DNA of 64,000 nt from JARRKU01 sp963675565 (GTDB lineage Bacteria > Desulfobacterota > Desulfobacteria > Desulfobacterales > Desulfosarcinaceae): the NCBI GenBank assembly GCA_963675565.2, contig CAXXYD010000004.1, positions 2,046,001 through 2,110,000 of the forward strand, written 5' to 3'. The translations under genes and the position numbers were made by a program. This document shows, piece by piece, positions 16,791-25,495 of the stretch (position 1 is the first letter of the stretch; the number at the start of each line of letters is the position of its first letter). Under the pieces are notes generated by a model, which was not told the DNA's origin, did not search any database, and was given only the letters and a program-made list of their open reading frames with translations.

Positions 16791-17113
16791 TCAAAATCGT
16801 GCAAATGGGCCAGCAGATCTTTGCACTCAACCCGCAGCAATTGCACCTGCCAGATACTCTTGGGTGAAAACCGGTCACTGAAATGGTGAAAAATGCTGCC
16901 GGTTCTGCCGGCATCCATGGTGTGAAGGAGTTGGGACATTTTCTCTATGGTGGGGAAAAACTCCTTAATATCCAGCGGCTGCTCGATGATGGCCGCTGCA
17001 ATGGTTTTAAGTTCGCCATATGCCCGGGGGTGGTCGGCAACGGCTTTTCCTGTGGCGTTGAGCACACGCTCCCACCGTTTTTGAAGTTCCGAAACCGAGA
17101 GTTTTTTGTTCAT
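16748..17113 (-). CDS. Hypothetical protein downstream of the HdrCB-like gene
   Basis: A 121-residue protein if started at MNKKLSVSEL (17113). The open frame continues to 17224, but that extension is basic, proline-rich and overlaps the preceding gene. Neither start has a clear ribosome site. The sequence is helical and rich in H, W and K, with no cysteine cluster, signal peptide or membrane segment. I do not recognise it. It lies 82 bp after the end of the HdrCB-like gene on the same strand and may be co-transcribed with it. Confidence 0.45.
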   Translation of the reverse strand: MNKKLSVSELQKRWERVLNATGKAVADHPRAYGELKTIAAAIIEQPLDIKEFFPTIEKMSQLLHTMDAGRTGSIFHHFSDRFSPKSIWQVQLLRVECKDLLAHLHDFDQWRRKTHHLRIIK

Positions 17114-17195
17114 GTCAGTTATTACGCCCGGCCGGCAATGGGCGTCGGCTGGGAAACGGGGTATTCGATGTCTCCCAGCCGGCGCCGTTGGCGGA

Positions 17196-18512
17196 TCACA
17201 TGGCCGTTTCAGGGTGAAACACATTAACTTCTTTTAAATCATCTTTCAGGTATTCTCTTTCGTTGGGTCCCAATATACCCAACGACAGGCAGATAAGCGT
17301 CCAGAGATGCACGACGCCGTACTCGGCCCCGTAATGTTCACTCAGCTCGTGAATCTGGGCATGACAGTTGTGGCATGCTGCGATACAGTAGTCCGCACCG
17401 GTTGCCTGAATCTGGTTGTCCTTGATTTCACCGTATTTGAGGCGCTCTTCCTTGTACCCCGACTGCAGAAAACCGCCGCCGCCGCCGCAGCAGAAATTGT
17501 TGGAGCGATTGGGATGCATGTCGACGAAGTTTTCCTCCCCGACCACTGATTTGACCACAAATCGAAGATCTTCAGCGATCGGATCACCAAAGCTTTTGCG
17601 CACAATCTGGCAGGGATCTTGAACAGTGAACTTGATTTTCAAATCTTTGTTCCAATCGGAGTTGACTTTGAGTTTTCCCTCCCGGATCCATTTGGCATAG
17701 TATTCGTAAATACTTTTGACTTCAAAGTTGTGTGCGATGTTAAATTTTTTCAGTCCGGCCCGGACTGAGAAGGTGACGTGGCCTCACTCTGTGTTGAGGA
17801 ACGTCTTGCACCTCAACTTGTCTGCCTGGTTGGCGGTTGTCGTAGTAATATGCTTCCAGGCATCATCGTCAGCCAGGAACATGCAGTAATTCTCTCCGGC
17901 CCACCCCTGGCTGCCGTAAGTCCAGTCGACGCCGGCCAGGTGAAGTATTTTCCACAGGGGCACCAGCTCATCCGGCTCGGTTACCGGCTCTCTGGAATTT
18001 TGGTTGAGAAAAAACTCGGCACCCTCCTTGTCGATAGGGGCCTGCATATCGGCAAACTCCGGTTGTGCTTCTTGATATTCCTCCAGAACATCCTCGACGA
18101 CAAACTGGAAATCCTCCGGCGAAGTTCCCATTGCACTGGTGCTGGGATTTCTTAATGCCATATCGCAGGAGCCCAAAATACCTTTGGGCCGTTCTTCTCT
18201 CGGTCGCAGCGTGCGCGCGTTATAGACCAGTTGCGGGATGTCGATTTTCATCGGGCACACATAGATGCATCGCTGACACATGGAGCACATCCATGGCCAA
18301 TTGGAGGCCTTGATCTGTTCGTCCATGCCGAGGGCAGCCATTCGCAAAAATTTCCGGGGATCCATACCGTCCAGACCGGTGGCCGGACAACCCGAAGAAC
18401 AAGCACCGCAGGTCAGGCACAAATTCAGATTCCCGCCCTCCGGAAGCAGCGCTTTGACCTTATCAATAAAAGTTGATTTCTTACCCCCTAGCCTTACGAC
18501 CTGGTCACTCAT
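17196..18512 (-). CDS. HdrC-HdrB (DsrK/HdrD-like) Fe-S protein with in-frame TGA, probable selenoprotein
   Basis: One 438-residue reading frame if TGA 17784-17786 is read as selenocysteine (residue 243). Residues 1-100 carry two [4Fe-4S] sites (C32, C35, C38, C42; C76, C79, C82, C86) as in HdrC. The C-terminal part has a full CCG motif, C301-x39-C341C342-x37-C380-x2-C383, as in HdrB, HdrD and DsrK. The TGA falls in CKTFLNTE-U-GH, where homologous proteins I recall have cysteine. Both halves are in the same frame and nothing but the TGA separates them. The second half has no start of its own: its first possible initiator is a TTG inside conserved sequence with no ribosome site. AGGAGG precedes the ATG at 18512. 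Role inferred: cytoplasmic thiol/disulfide electron transfer. Confidence 0.8.
17751..17767 (-). promoter_or_regulatory. Candidate bacterial SECIS hairpin
   Basis: In mRNA sense, 16 nt after the in-frame UGA comes CAGTCCG-GGC-CGGACTG, a perfect 7-bp stem with a G-containing loop. Its loop lies about 24 nt from the UGA, the position SelB requires in E. coli fdhF. A hairpin this exact at this spot supports recoding rather than a nonsense mutation. Confidence 0.65.
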
Positions 18513-19150
18513 AAACTGGCCCTCCTGCTCATGATAATGTAGCGTTCAAAGTTGATGCCGCCGCTTTAATGCCTGGTTCACAAACCGACGGCTTCTATTT
18601 ATAAAATTGAAAATTTTCGTTTTTGTGCCTATTAAATCAAGACACCGCGTTCAGCTTTACGACCCGCATACCGGTAGCGACCGGGGCGAACACTCCAGAA
18701 ACAAGCGGAATTAATTATAAAGTGCAGGAAACATGCCGCCCATACAGACAATTACAGATTATAAATTCACAGATTTATCAGTGAGTTATAAATTTTAAAG
18801 ATCATTGATGGCAATTTTGAGTCGCAATTGAGCGACTCAGGCTTGTTTTAACTGTCGCGGCTGGGCGATAGTTGTCCAACCATTTGTATATTAAAAGTAT
18901 ATTAATATTATCTGTCCGTGTAATGCTTCCGATTTTGACCTTCGCGAGGGGGGGGGCGTTGTTGCGTCGCGATAACGCGACTTAAGTCGGCTTTCCAGGT
19001 GAGTCGGCGTTCTCAATTCACCGGCGGCCCATGGACCCATCGTGTCTGCAAATTGCTGCAACGGCCGCAGGGAAGTTGACATCAACCCCTGTTTAAGACA
19101 TAAATCGAACAACCCAACCCGGAAACCCGGTAAGCCAGGAGGAAACGATC
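18513..19150. other. 638-bp gap with three related inverted repeats
   Basis: No gene is apparent. The left end should hold the promoter for the leftward HdrCB-like gene and the right end that of the rightward zinc-ribbon gene (GGAGGAAACGATC before its ATG). Between 18819 and 18981 are three GTCGC/GCGAC inverted repeats, listed separately. The stretch at about 18600-18800 is AT-rich without clear structure, and a run of nine G occurs near 18950. Confidence 0.5.
18819..18981. repeat. Three GTCGC-n-GCGAC inverted repeats
   Basis: Repeat 1 (18819-18839) is TGAGTCGC-AATTG-A-GCGACTCA, perfect over 8 bp. Repeat 2 (18850-18873) is AACTGTCGC ... GCGATAGTT with one mismatch. Repeat 3 (18966-18981) is GTCGCG-ATAA-CGCGAC, perfect over 6 bp. 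The shared core GTCGC ... GCGAC with a 4-6 bp spacer suggests operators for one dimeric regulator between the two divergent genes. Confidence 0.45.
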
Positions 19151-19396
19151 ATGAAAAGCGGCGTCTGCCCCAAATGCGGATCCAACAATGTATTTTCCGC
19201 ACAAAAACTGCCTCTCAAGGGAGGTCCTTTCGGCAGTAATTCAATACCCATCAGCCTGACTTCCATGGCGCCTCTGGACAACTTTGTGTGTACGGACTGC
19301 GGGCTCGTGGAAAGCTATATTGCCGACGCAGACAAGTTGAAAGCGGTGGCTGAGAAATGGGAGCGGATCGATCCGGACAGTGAACCGGTTGAATAG
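19151..19396 (+). CDS. Small zinc-ribbon protein
   Basis: An 81-residue protein with two CxxC knuckles: CPKCGS at residues 6-11 and CTDCGL near 47-52. Together they form one four-cysteine zinc ribbon. The segment between them (KLPLKGGPFGSNSIPI) and the acidic C-terminal helix have no known catalytic motif. A good ribosome site (AGGAGGAAACGATC) precedes the ATG. It is followed 50 bp later by ubiB on the same strand. Specific role unknown. Confidence 0.75.
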   Translation: MKSGVCPKCGSNNVFSAQKLPLKGGPFGSNSIPISLTSMAPLDNFVCTDCGLVESYIADADKLKAVAEKWERIDPDSEPVE

Positions 19397-19446
19397 CGCC
19401 GTTGTGGTGCCTGCTGTTTTGTTCCGTACGGCCTCAGGAGCTTTTC

Positions 19447-21132
19447 ATGTCTTTGCCATTTACTAGCCGCCGCATCAGCGGCATTGGTCATTTTGGTTCT
19501 ATCTCGCGTATTTTGATCAAACACGGGCTGGGTGAATTAGGCGATCGATTGTGGGGCCGCAGCCGCGGCAAAACCAAATCGGGGCTGCCTGATCCGGTTC
19601 GTGTCCGCCGCGCTCTGGAGGATTTGGGCCCAAGCTTTATCAAGCTGGGCCAGCTGATGAGCACGCGGGGCGATGTTTTTCCGCCGGAATATATTGATGA
19701 GTTAAGTAAACTGCAGGACCAGGTACCGCCTGTTTCCTTCGACTCCATTCGCCAGCTGATCGAAAGCGAGCTGCGCCAGCCCCTGAATGAGCTTTTCGGC
19801 CGTTTCGACCCCCAGGCTTTGGCGGCGGCATCCGTAGCGCAGGTCCATACGGCCATTTTAAAGGACGGCCGTAAAGTGGCGGTCAAAGTGATACGGCCGG
19901 GTATCGAAAAGCGCATTCGCAAAGATATCCAGCTGATGTACTATTTTGCCGGCAAAATCGAGAAAAAATTCGACATGGGCCGTGTGCTGGGTGTGGTCAA
20001 TCTGGTTAAAGAATTTGAACGCACCATTTTTCGTGAACTGGACATGCTTACCGAGGCCGGAAACATCGAACGCTTTGCGCAAAGTTTTGAAGATGTCGAT
20101 GAGCTCTACGTTCCGGAAGTTCATTGGCAGTTTTCCTCCAAGTCGGTACTGGTGATGGAGCACATCGAAGGAATCAAAATGGATAACGTGGCAGAAATTG
20201 TGCGCCACGGCATTGATCCCAAGGAGGTGGCCATGATCGGCTTGCGCTCTTTTTCGCGCCAACTGATGGCGGCTGGCATCTTCCATGCGGATCCTCATCC
20301 GGGAAACACCATCGTCATGTACGACGGCCGGGTCAGTCTGGTGGACTTCGGCATTGTGGGCTACCTGGATGAAGAGACCATGCTGCAGGTGGCCCATCTT
20401 TTCCTGGGCTATGCCGAGCATGATTATGATATGGTGATGGAAGCCTTTGAGGCGGCCGGTTTGATCAATGCCGAGACCATGAACTTGAAAAGTTTCCGCA
20501 TGGACCTGAAAGAGATAAGCGAACCGTTTTATGGCCGTTCGCTCAAGACCATATCGGCCAAAGAAGTCTATGACCAAGTGATGCGGCTGATTTTCAAGTA
20601 CCGGATTCGGATGCCCCGCAACCTTCTGCTGCTGCTCAAGACCTTTATTCAAACGGAATCGCTGGGGAAAATTCTGGGTTCGGACGCCAGCTTGCTGGAA
20701 GTCACCCGGCCATATGCCAAAAAGCTTCTGGAACGGGGCTATGAAGCCCAGAAGATATTCAAAAACGTCGGCCGTGATGTGAAAGCCGCAGGCGGCTACC
20801 TGCGCTGGATGCCCAAACTCACCCATGACATTTTCAAGCGCATGGCCAAAGGCCCCCACCGACTCGAATTGGAACACGGCGGGCTGGAACAGGCGTCTAA
20901 AAAATTCGAAAGCGGTCTCAACCGCCTCACCCTTGGCATGGTGATCGCCGCCTCGTTGATCGCCGCCGCACTGATTCTCAACTCTACCAAGAATTTCATG
21001 GTCATCGAGTTGGACTTGTTTGGTGCCGGGCGTTTGTCACTGACCGAACTGCTGGGTTTGAGCGGCTATGTCATTGCCACCTTACTCGGGCTATGGCTGG
21101 TGTTTTCAATTATACGTTCGGGAAAACTTTAA
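19447..21132 (+). CDS. UbiB/ABC1 (AarF)-family protein kinase-like ATPase
   Basis: A 561-residue member of the UbiB/ADCK family, membrane-associated atypical kinases that support quinone synthesis or lipid handling. Motifs are the family's KxGQ region (IKLGQLMSTRGDVFPPEY), the A-rich loop AAASVAQVH, the lysine strand VAVKVIRPG, HADPHPGN and DFG (VDFGIVGYLD). Two hydrophobic helices at the C-terminus anchor it in the membrane. The start at 19447 (MSLPF) follows AGGAGC; the open frame extends upstream without family similarity. In an anaerobe the quinone would be menaquinone. Confidence 0.9.
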   Translation: MSLPFTSRRISGIGHFGSISRILIKHGLGELGDRLWGRSRGKTKSGLPDPVRVRRALEDLGPSFIKLGQLMSTRGDVFPPEYIDELSKLQDQVPPVSFDSIRQLIESELRQPLNELFGRFDPQALAAASVAQVHTAILKDGRKVAVKVIRPGIEKRIRKDIQLMYYFAGKIEKKFDMGRVLGVVNLVKEFERTIFRELDMLTEAGNIERFAQSFEDVDELYVPEVHWQFSSKSVLVMEHIEGIKMDNVAEIVRHGIDPKEVAMIGLRSFSRQLMAAGIFHADPHPGNTIVMYDGRVSLVDFGIVGYLDEETMLQVAHLFLGYAEHDYDMVMEAFEAAGLINAETMNLKSFRMDLKEISEPFYGRSLKTISAKEVYDQVMRLIFKYRIRMPRNLLLLLKTFIQTESLGKILGSDASLLEVTRPYAKKLLERGYEAQKIFKNVGRDVKAAGGYLRWMPKLTHDIFKRMAKGPHRLELEHGGLEQASKKFESGLNRLTLGMVIAASLIAAALILNSTKNFMVIELDLFGAGRLSLTELLGLSGYVIATLLGLWLVFSIIRSGKL

Positions 21133-21155
21133 CCGGGTTCGATGGGCCGGATTAA

Positions 21156-21189
21156 AAACGGCCGGGCACCCCAGGGTGCCCGGCCGTTT
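21156..21189. terminator. Bidirectional intrinsic terminator
   Basis: AAACGGCCGGGCACC and GGTGCCCGGCCGTTT form a perfect 15-bp stem with a CCAG loop, flanked by A/T on both sides. It sits between the convergent ubiB-like and cytochrome c3 genes and serves both. Confidence 0.85.
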
Positions 21190-21210
21190 AAATACGCTTA
21201 GCGCTTTGGG

Positions 21211-21663
21211 CTACTTTTTTGCCTTGGGATGGCAGTCGGTGCACTTGGTGGGCGCCGCCTTGGTTTTGTTCTCTTTGTTGTAGGTTCGATGGCATCCCAG
21301 ACAGTTTTCATGCACGGCGTTGGCATGATACATGCGTTTTTCTTCCTTGGACAGGCCTTTTGCTTTCTTGCCTTTCAACTCACCGGGTTTGTTGTGGCAT
21401 TCAAAGCATTTCTTGACATTGTCGCCCTCTTTCAAGTTGGCCAGCGGTTTGCCTTTGTCATCGTGATGGCAGTCACCACAGACGGCTTTGTAATCGGTAC
21501 TGTGTTTCTTGTGGTTGAACATCACCGGGTTCTTGGTGTGTTCATAGGCAGATTTCATCTGAATCTCATCCGGCATGGCGGTTCCGGCATAAAGTCCGGC
21601 CACGGCGAAAAGGCTGATTGCCATGGCGGCAATCAGTGCTGCGCTCAAAGTCCGTTTGTTCAT
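21211..21663 (-). CDS. Periplasmic tetrahaem cytochrome c3-family protein
   Basis: A 150-residue secreted cytochrome with four CxxCH haem sites (residues 62-66, 86-90, 121-125, 141-145). The class III opening PVMFNHKKH provides axial histidines. A signal peptide (MNKRTLSAALIAAMAISLFA...) ends near residue 29. The start at 21663 has AAGGAGGT 10 nt upstream; a GTG three codons earlier would be too close. Cytochrome c3 carries electrons between hydrogenases or formate dehydrogenases and membrane complexes in sulfate reducers. It lies downstream of tatC on the same strand. Confidence 0.92.
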   Translation of the reverse strand: MNKRTLSAALIAAMAISLFAVAGLYAGTAMPDEIQMKSAYEHTKNPVMFNHKKHSTDYKAVCGDCHHDDKGKPLANLKEGDNVKKCFECHNKPGELKGKKAKGLSKEEKRMYHANAVHENCLGCHRTYNKENKTKAAPTKCTDCHPKAKK

Positions 21664-21764
21664 CAATTCCACACCTCCTTGATTTGTTGCTCCCTAATAA
21701 TCGCGTCGAATTGCCGATCCTGGACTGAATAATTATCAAGCCCCATTTTGGGTGTCAATGGGAT

Positions 21765-22550
21765 TCAGTGCTTGGACGGTTCCTCCGTATCGGGAGCCGT
21801 TTCAATGGTTTCCGCCTCATCGACCGCTTCTTTTTTACGGCCGAACAGACGCGCGCCAACAATGCTGATTTCGTACAAGACCATGAGGGGCAAAGCCATC
21901 ATGATTTGGGTGACCACATCGGGAGGCGTTAAAATTGCGGCACCCACGAAAAAAAGCAATATGGCATACTTCCTGTTCTTGCTTAAAAACGCAACGCTTA
22001 CAATCCCCAACCGGGCCAGGAAAGTGATCACCAGAGGCAGCTCGAAAACCAGCCCGAAAGCCAGCAGGAGTTTTGATGCAAAACTCAGATACTCCCGCAT
22101 GGAGGGCATGGGCCTGATGGTCTCTGTGGCAAAGCTGAGAAAAAACGAAAACCCAAAGGGAAAGACGATGAAATAGCCGAAAAGGGCTCCACCAATGAAA
22201 AAAAGGGTGGATAAAAACAGGATCGGCACCAGCAGGCGTTTTTCGCGGTCATAGAGTCCGGGTGCCATAAACATCCAGAATTGATACAAAAGAACAGGGG
22301 ATGCCAGCATGATTCCCCCGATCAGGGCCGTTTTCAGAAAAGTGAAGAAAGCTTCAGGTAAATGGGTATAAATCAGGGTGTCGCCGCTTTTCATGACACG
22401 CTGCAGCGGCGCCACCAGAATGTAAAAAAGCTGTTCCTTGAAAGCGTAGCAGGCGACAAACCCGACACCGATGGCGATAAAGCAGATGATCAATCGTTTG
22501 CGCAGCTCATCCAAATGCGCCGTAAAAGGCTGTTTGTCCGCTTCGGTCAT
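21765..22550 (-). CDS. tatC: Sec-independent (Tat) translocase subunit TatC
   Basis: A 261-residue integral membrane protein with six predicted helices, which recognises twin-arginine signal peptides. Family marks are HLDELRKRL near the N-terminus, PEAFFTFLKTALIGG, FWMFMAPGLY-x-REKR and the FELPLVITFLARLG block. The start codon overlaps the tatB stop by four bases (ATGA), so the two are coupled. The charged tail (FGRKKE...) is cytoplasmic. In a sulfate reducer it would export cofactor-loaded hydrogenases and formate dehydrogenases. Confidence 0.96.
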   Translation of the reverse strand: MTEADKQPFTAHLDELRKRLIICFIAIGVGFVACYAFKEQLFYILVAPLQRVMKSGDTLIYTHLPEAFFTFLKTALIGGIMLASPVLLYQFWMFMAPGLYDREKRLLVPILFLSTLFFIGGALFGYFIVFPFGFSFFLSFATETIRPMPSMREYLSFASKLLLAFGLVFELPLVITFLARLGIVSVAFLSKNRKYAILLFFVGAAILTPPDVVTQIMMALPLMVLYEISIVGARLFGRKKEAVDEAETIETAPDTEEPSKH

Positions 22551-22981
22551 GTCGCGCTGTTTTCCCGGGGGGCTTTATCGGTGTTTTCGGTTGGGTCGCT
22601 TTCTACCGTGGTGGACGGTTCCGTCACGTTATCTTTTTGCGGTGCTGCGTTCAGGGCGTCAAAGGCATCCTTGACCTGGGACAATGGCGTCTGGTCCCCG
22701 GCCTCCTTTTTGGAGGATTGTGCCTTATCGCTTGTGGTTGTCTCGTTGATACCAAGGTCAACCTGGGCCCGGATGTCTTGTTTGACTTCATTGAGGCTGT
22801 CGCGAACTTCACCCAGTCCGGTTTGCTCCTCGATATTGTCCTTGATTTCGCTGGTGGCGCGTTTGAATTCACCCAGCGCGCGCCCCATCGACTTGGCCAG
22901 TTCGGGTAATTTTTTGGGACCGAAAACGATGAGGGCCACTGCCAGCAGCAGCAGCATCTCCGGCATGCCGATTCCAAACAT
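22547..22981 (-). CDS. tatB: Tat translocase subunit TatB/TatA-like
   Basis: A 144-residue protein with one N-terminal membrane helix (GMPEMLLLLAVALIVFGPKK) carrying the FGPKKLPEL hinge, then an amphipathic helix and a long acidic, low-complexity tail. The E in MPEML and the length fit TatB better than TatA (60-90 residues). It overlaps tatC by four bases. No separate tatA is nearby, so one protein may serve both roles or tatA lies elsewhere. Confidence 0.9.
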   Translation of the reverse strand: MFGIGMPEMLLLLAVALIVFGPKKLPELAKSMGRALGEFKRATSEIKDNIEEQTGLGEVRDSLNEVKQDIRAQVDLGINETTTSDKAQSSKKEAGDQTPLSQVKDAFDALNAAPQKDNVTEPSTTVESDPTENTDKAPRENSAT

Positions 22982-23109
22982 AGCGTACTCCTCAGAAAGG
23001 GGTGCTTTCTCTAAAAGATTTATTTGTACGGCTTTTGGGCAGGCGTGTCAAGCACTACGCCAAAACTCCAATTGATAATATTTTGTTTAATATCGGGTGG
23101 TTGAAAATT

Positions 23110-24378
23110 CTATGGCGCAAGATCGGGTTTAAGGACCAGAAAATAGAGCGTCCCCGGATGCTTCAGGTGGCCGGCGGCGGTTTCCGCCTGGAGGCCGTGA
23201 CCCATGAACAGATCGACGTGTGCGGGTCCCACAATGGCGCCGCCGGTGTCCTGGGCCAGGGCAAATCCCTGATGCAACCGCCATGCGTCGATGCCCCCGC
23301 GGGCGCTCACCCGGGCCACGGGCGTTTCAATATAGGCCAGGGCGCCAAGGGGGAAAAACTGACGGTCCACGGCTATGGAGTGCATCGGGGTCAGTGGTTG
23401 CCCCAGGGCCCCCAGGGGGCCGTCATCCGCCATTCGAAAGAATACGTAGCGGGGGTTGTGGTTGAAAATCGCATCGGCGCTTTCGGGGTTGTTTTCGAGA
23501 TAGCTGCGGATCGCCTGCATGGACATATCCTCGCGGGGGATTTTGCCCTGCTCGATAAGCAGACGGCCGATGCTGCGGTAGGGTTGTGCGTTGGTTCCGT
23601 CATACAGAATGTTGACCTGCTTTCCGGATTCCAGCTGGAGTCTGCCCGAGCCCTGGATTTGCAGATTGAACAGGTCGAATTCATTTTCCAGCCAGGCAAT
23701 GGGTGGAGCCGTTTCAGCAAAGTCGGATCGGTTGCGGATATATTTCCGCGAGGGGTAGGGAACCACCGTCTGGCCGGTATAGCGACCTACGATGGTGCGT
23801 CCTTTTAAATCATCTGCAAAAAGGGACAGGTCGATGGACACCAGATCATTGGGCCGGGAATACACCGGGACCGAAAACCGGGGCGTGGCATTCAGGCTGC
23901 CCGGCAATACGGGTTCGTAATAACCCGTAAACAGGACAGTGTGCCCCTCAGATGAACCGGTGGCGCGGTATACCACAAATTGCGATTGAAGAATCCGGTT
24001 GAATTCGTCGGTGGATGGATTTTTGGCGATGATCTCACGAAACACTTCCAGCGACCGGACCAGGCGGGCGACAGCAAAGGTGTCCGGGCCGAAGACAACC
24101 GGTCGATCCCCCGGCAGGCGCCTTAAATACGCCAGACTCATTTCAATGCTGTGGGCCAGTGGGGCAACCTGTGCAGGATCCATAAAACGGGGGAAATCTT
24201 CAACGGCGACTCGCTGGAGCGATGGGGGCGGCGGCGCAAGCCGAACGGGCGGTTGCGGCACAGGCGCGCAGGAGTAGGCCGCCAGCAGCACGGTGAACAA
24301 AACGAACAAGCGGGGCCGCAACCACCCGCAAAACAAATTGACGATCCGTGTCATGCACAACAAAAAAATCAGTCGCAT
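23110..24378 (-). CDS. mltA: Membrane-bound lytic murein transglycosylase A
   Basis: A 422-residue MltA that cleaves peptidoglycan glycan strands with formation of 1,6-anhydromuramic acid. FTGYYEPVLPGS, a YPSRKYIRN segment, the QIQGSGRLQL block and the C-terminal 3D domain (AQDTGGAIVGPAHVDLFMG) with its aspartates are all present. The N-terminus has a hydrophobic stretch ending in LLAAYSC, an imperfect lipobox, so it is probably an outer-membrane lipoprotein. It lies between moaC and tatB on the same strand, 128 bp before tatB. A second ATG eight codons in is an alternative start. Confidence 0.93.
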   Translation of the reverse strand: MRLIFLLCMTRIVNLFCGWLRPRLFVLFTVLLAAYSCAPVPQPPVRLAPPPPSLQRVAVEDFPRFMDPAQVAPLAHSIEMSLAYLRRLPGDRPVVFGPDTFAVARLVRSLEVFREIIAKNPSTDEFNRILQSQFVVYRATGSSEGHTVLFTGYYEPVLPGSLNATPRFSVPVYSRPNDLVSIDLSLFADDLKGRTIVGRYTGQTVVPYPSRKYIRNRSDFAETAPPIAWLENEFDLFNLQIQGSGRLQLESGKQVNILYDGTNAQPYRSIGRLLIEQGKIPREDMSMQAIRSYLENNPESADAIFNHNPRYVFFRMADDGPLGALGQPLTPMHSIAVDRQFFPLGALAYIETPVARVSARGGIDAWRLHQGFALAQDTGGAIVGPAHVDLFMGHGLQAETAAGHLKHPGTLYFLVLKPDLAP

Positions 24379-24480
24379 GCTGTTTTTCCGGCTTCAAAGG
24401 ATCGCATCCGGCTTTGTCGGATGCCCTGGAATAGGGAATAAAAAAGCTTCCGTCGATCAATACGCCTTGATCTTCGGGTT

Positions 24481-24972
24481 TCATTCCAGCCGCGCATGTT
24501 GCCGTTTCCAGAAGCCGCTCTTGCCGCCGCTTTTTTCAAGAAGATAGATATCGGAAATGGACATGCCGCGATCATACGCCTTGCACATATCGTAAATGGT
24601 CAAGGCGGCAACAGAAGCCGCCGTAAGCGCCTCCATCTCCACGCCGGTCTGGTCCAGTATGCGCGCTGTTGCCTCGATGCGAATGCTATGGGTTGCCGCA
24701 TCCGGAAAGAAATCGACTTGTGCATGGGTCAAGCGCAGGGGATGGCACATGGGAATCAGATCAGCGGTTTTTTTGGCTGCCATGATTCCGGCGATGCGTG
24801 CCGTTTCCAGGACATTGCCTTTTTTGGTTTTTTGATCCTGGATCAGCGCAAAGGTTTCCGACGACATGGTCACCACCGCTTGAGCCCTGGACTGGCGGTC
24901 CGTGGCGGCTTTGGTCGTGACATCTACCATGCGAACGCGGCCGTGATCGTCAATGTGGGTCAGGTCAGCCAT
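24481..24972 (-). CDS. moaC: Cyclic pyranopterin monophosphate synthase MoaC
   Basis: A 163-residue MoaC, which with MoaA makes the first pterin intermediate of molybdenum cofactor. Family marks are MVDVTTKAATDRQSRA, the KKGNVLETARIAGI helix, the catalytic MCHPL segment and the GVEMEALTAASVAALTIYDM block. Start at 24972 (MADLTH) because AAGGAG lies 6 nt upstream; a GTG two codons earlier overlaps that site. moaE is directly upstream. moaA is not in the window. Confidence 0.96.
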   Translation of the reverse strand: MADLTHIDDHGRVRMVDVTTKAATDRQSRAQAVVTMSSETFALIQDQKTKKGNVLETARIAGIMAAKKTADLIPMCHPLRLTHAQVDFFPDAATHSIRIEATARILDQTGVEMEALTAASVAALTIYDMCKAYDRGMSISDIYLLEKSGGKSGFWKRQHARLE

Positions 24973-24981
24973 AAGCACTCC

Positions 24982-25341
24982 TTACGCAAAATATTCCGTT
25001 TTATGGGTCACTGACGATTTGATCTCGTTCAACGCTTCGGACAGGGTGTTCAATACATTTTCACGGATATCTCCGGCCACCACCAGGGCCATGACATCAT
25101 CACCCACCTTGAGGTCGCAATCGGCATTGATTTCCACAAGGATTTCTGTAATGCCGGAGCGTGCTTTGTATTTCTCGACGGTTTGCCTGAGTTTGTCCCG
25201 GTCCACGGCCACTCGCAGGCCGCTGACCTTTCGTCCATCCCGCGAAGTGCCGCGGACGACGCCGTTGTGGCACAAAATCATGCCGACTCGTTCATAGTCC
25301 GGGCGTTGCTTGACCTGTTCCAATAATTGCTTTATGTCCAT
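24982..25341 (-). CDS. moaE: Molybdopterin synthase catalytic subunit-like MoaE (short)
   Basis: A 119-residue MoaE-like protein; the enzyme transfers sulfur from MoaD to precursor Z. It matches the short delta-proteobacterial form: VGMILCHNGVVRGTSRDG, then GLRVAVDRDKL and VGDDVMALVVAGDIRENV. Classical MoaE is about 150 residues. Start at 25341 (MDIKQ) because AGGAGG precedes it; the longer frame is not needed. It is spaced nine bases from moaC. Confidence 0.85.
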   Translation of the reverse strand: MDIKQLLEQVKQRPDYERVGMILCHNGVVRGTSRDGRKVSGLRVAVDRDKLRQTVEKYKARSGITEILVEINADCDLKVGDDVMALVVAGDIRENVLNTLSEALNEIKSSVTHKTEYFA

Positions 25342-25495
25342 ATACACCTCCTGCAGAGTGACTGCCTGCTGCAATGCTAATGGCTATCCACCGGTACCCG
25401 GCAATGGGGGCAGGCCCGGTTGGGCACCATCGGAAATCGATGGTACCGGCATTGTATCCTATCTGTTTTTTGGCTGAAAATAAAGGCAGGAATCC

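Noticed and set aside
17642..17783. Simple nonsense mutation or two separate genes hdrC and hdrB
   Set aside because: Both halves are in one phase, the sequence around the TGA is conserved in character, the second half has no start and a SECIS-like hairpin follows; recoding explains this better, although it is not proven.
19858..20877. A 339-codon - strand frame
   Set aside because: Antisense of the UbiB-like gene; rich in H, Q and G as expected for such shadows.
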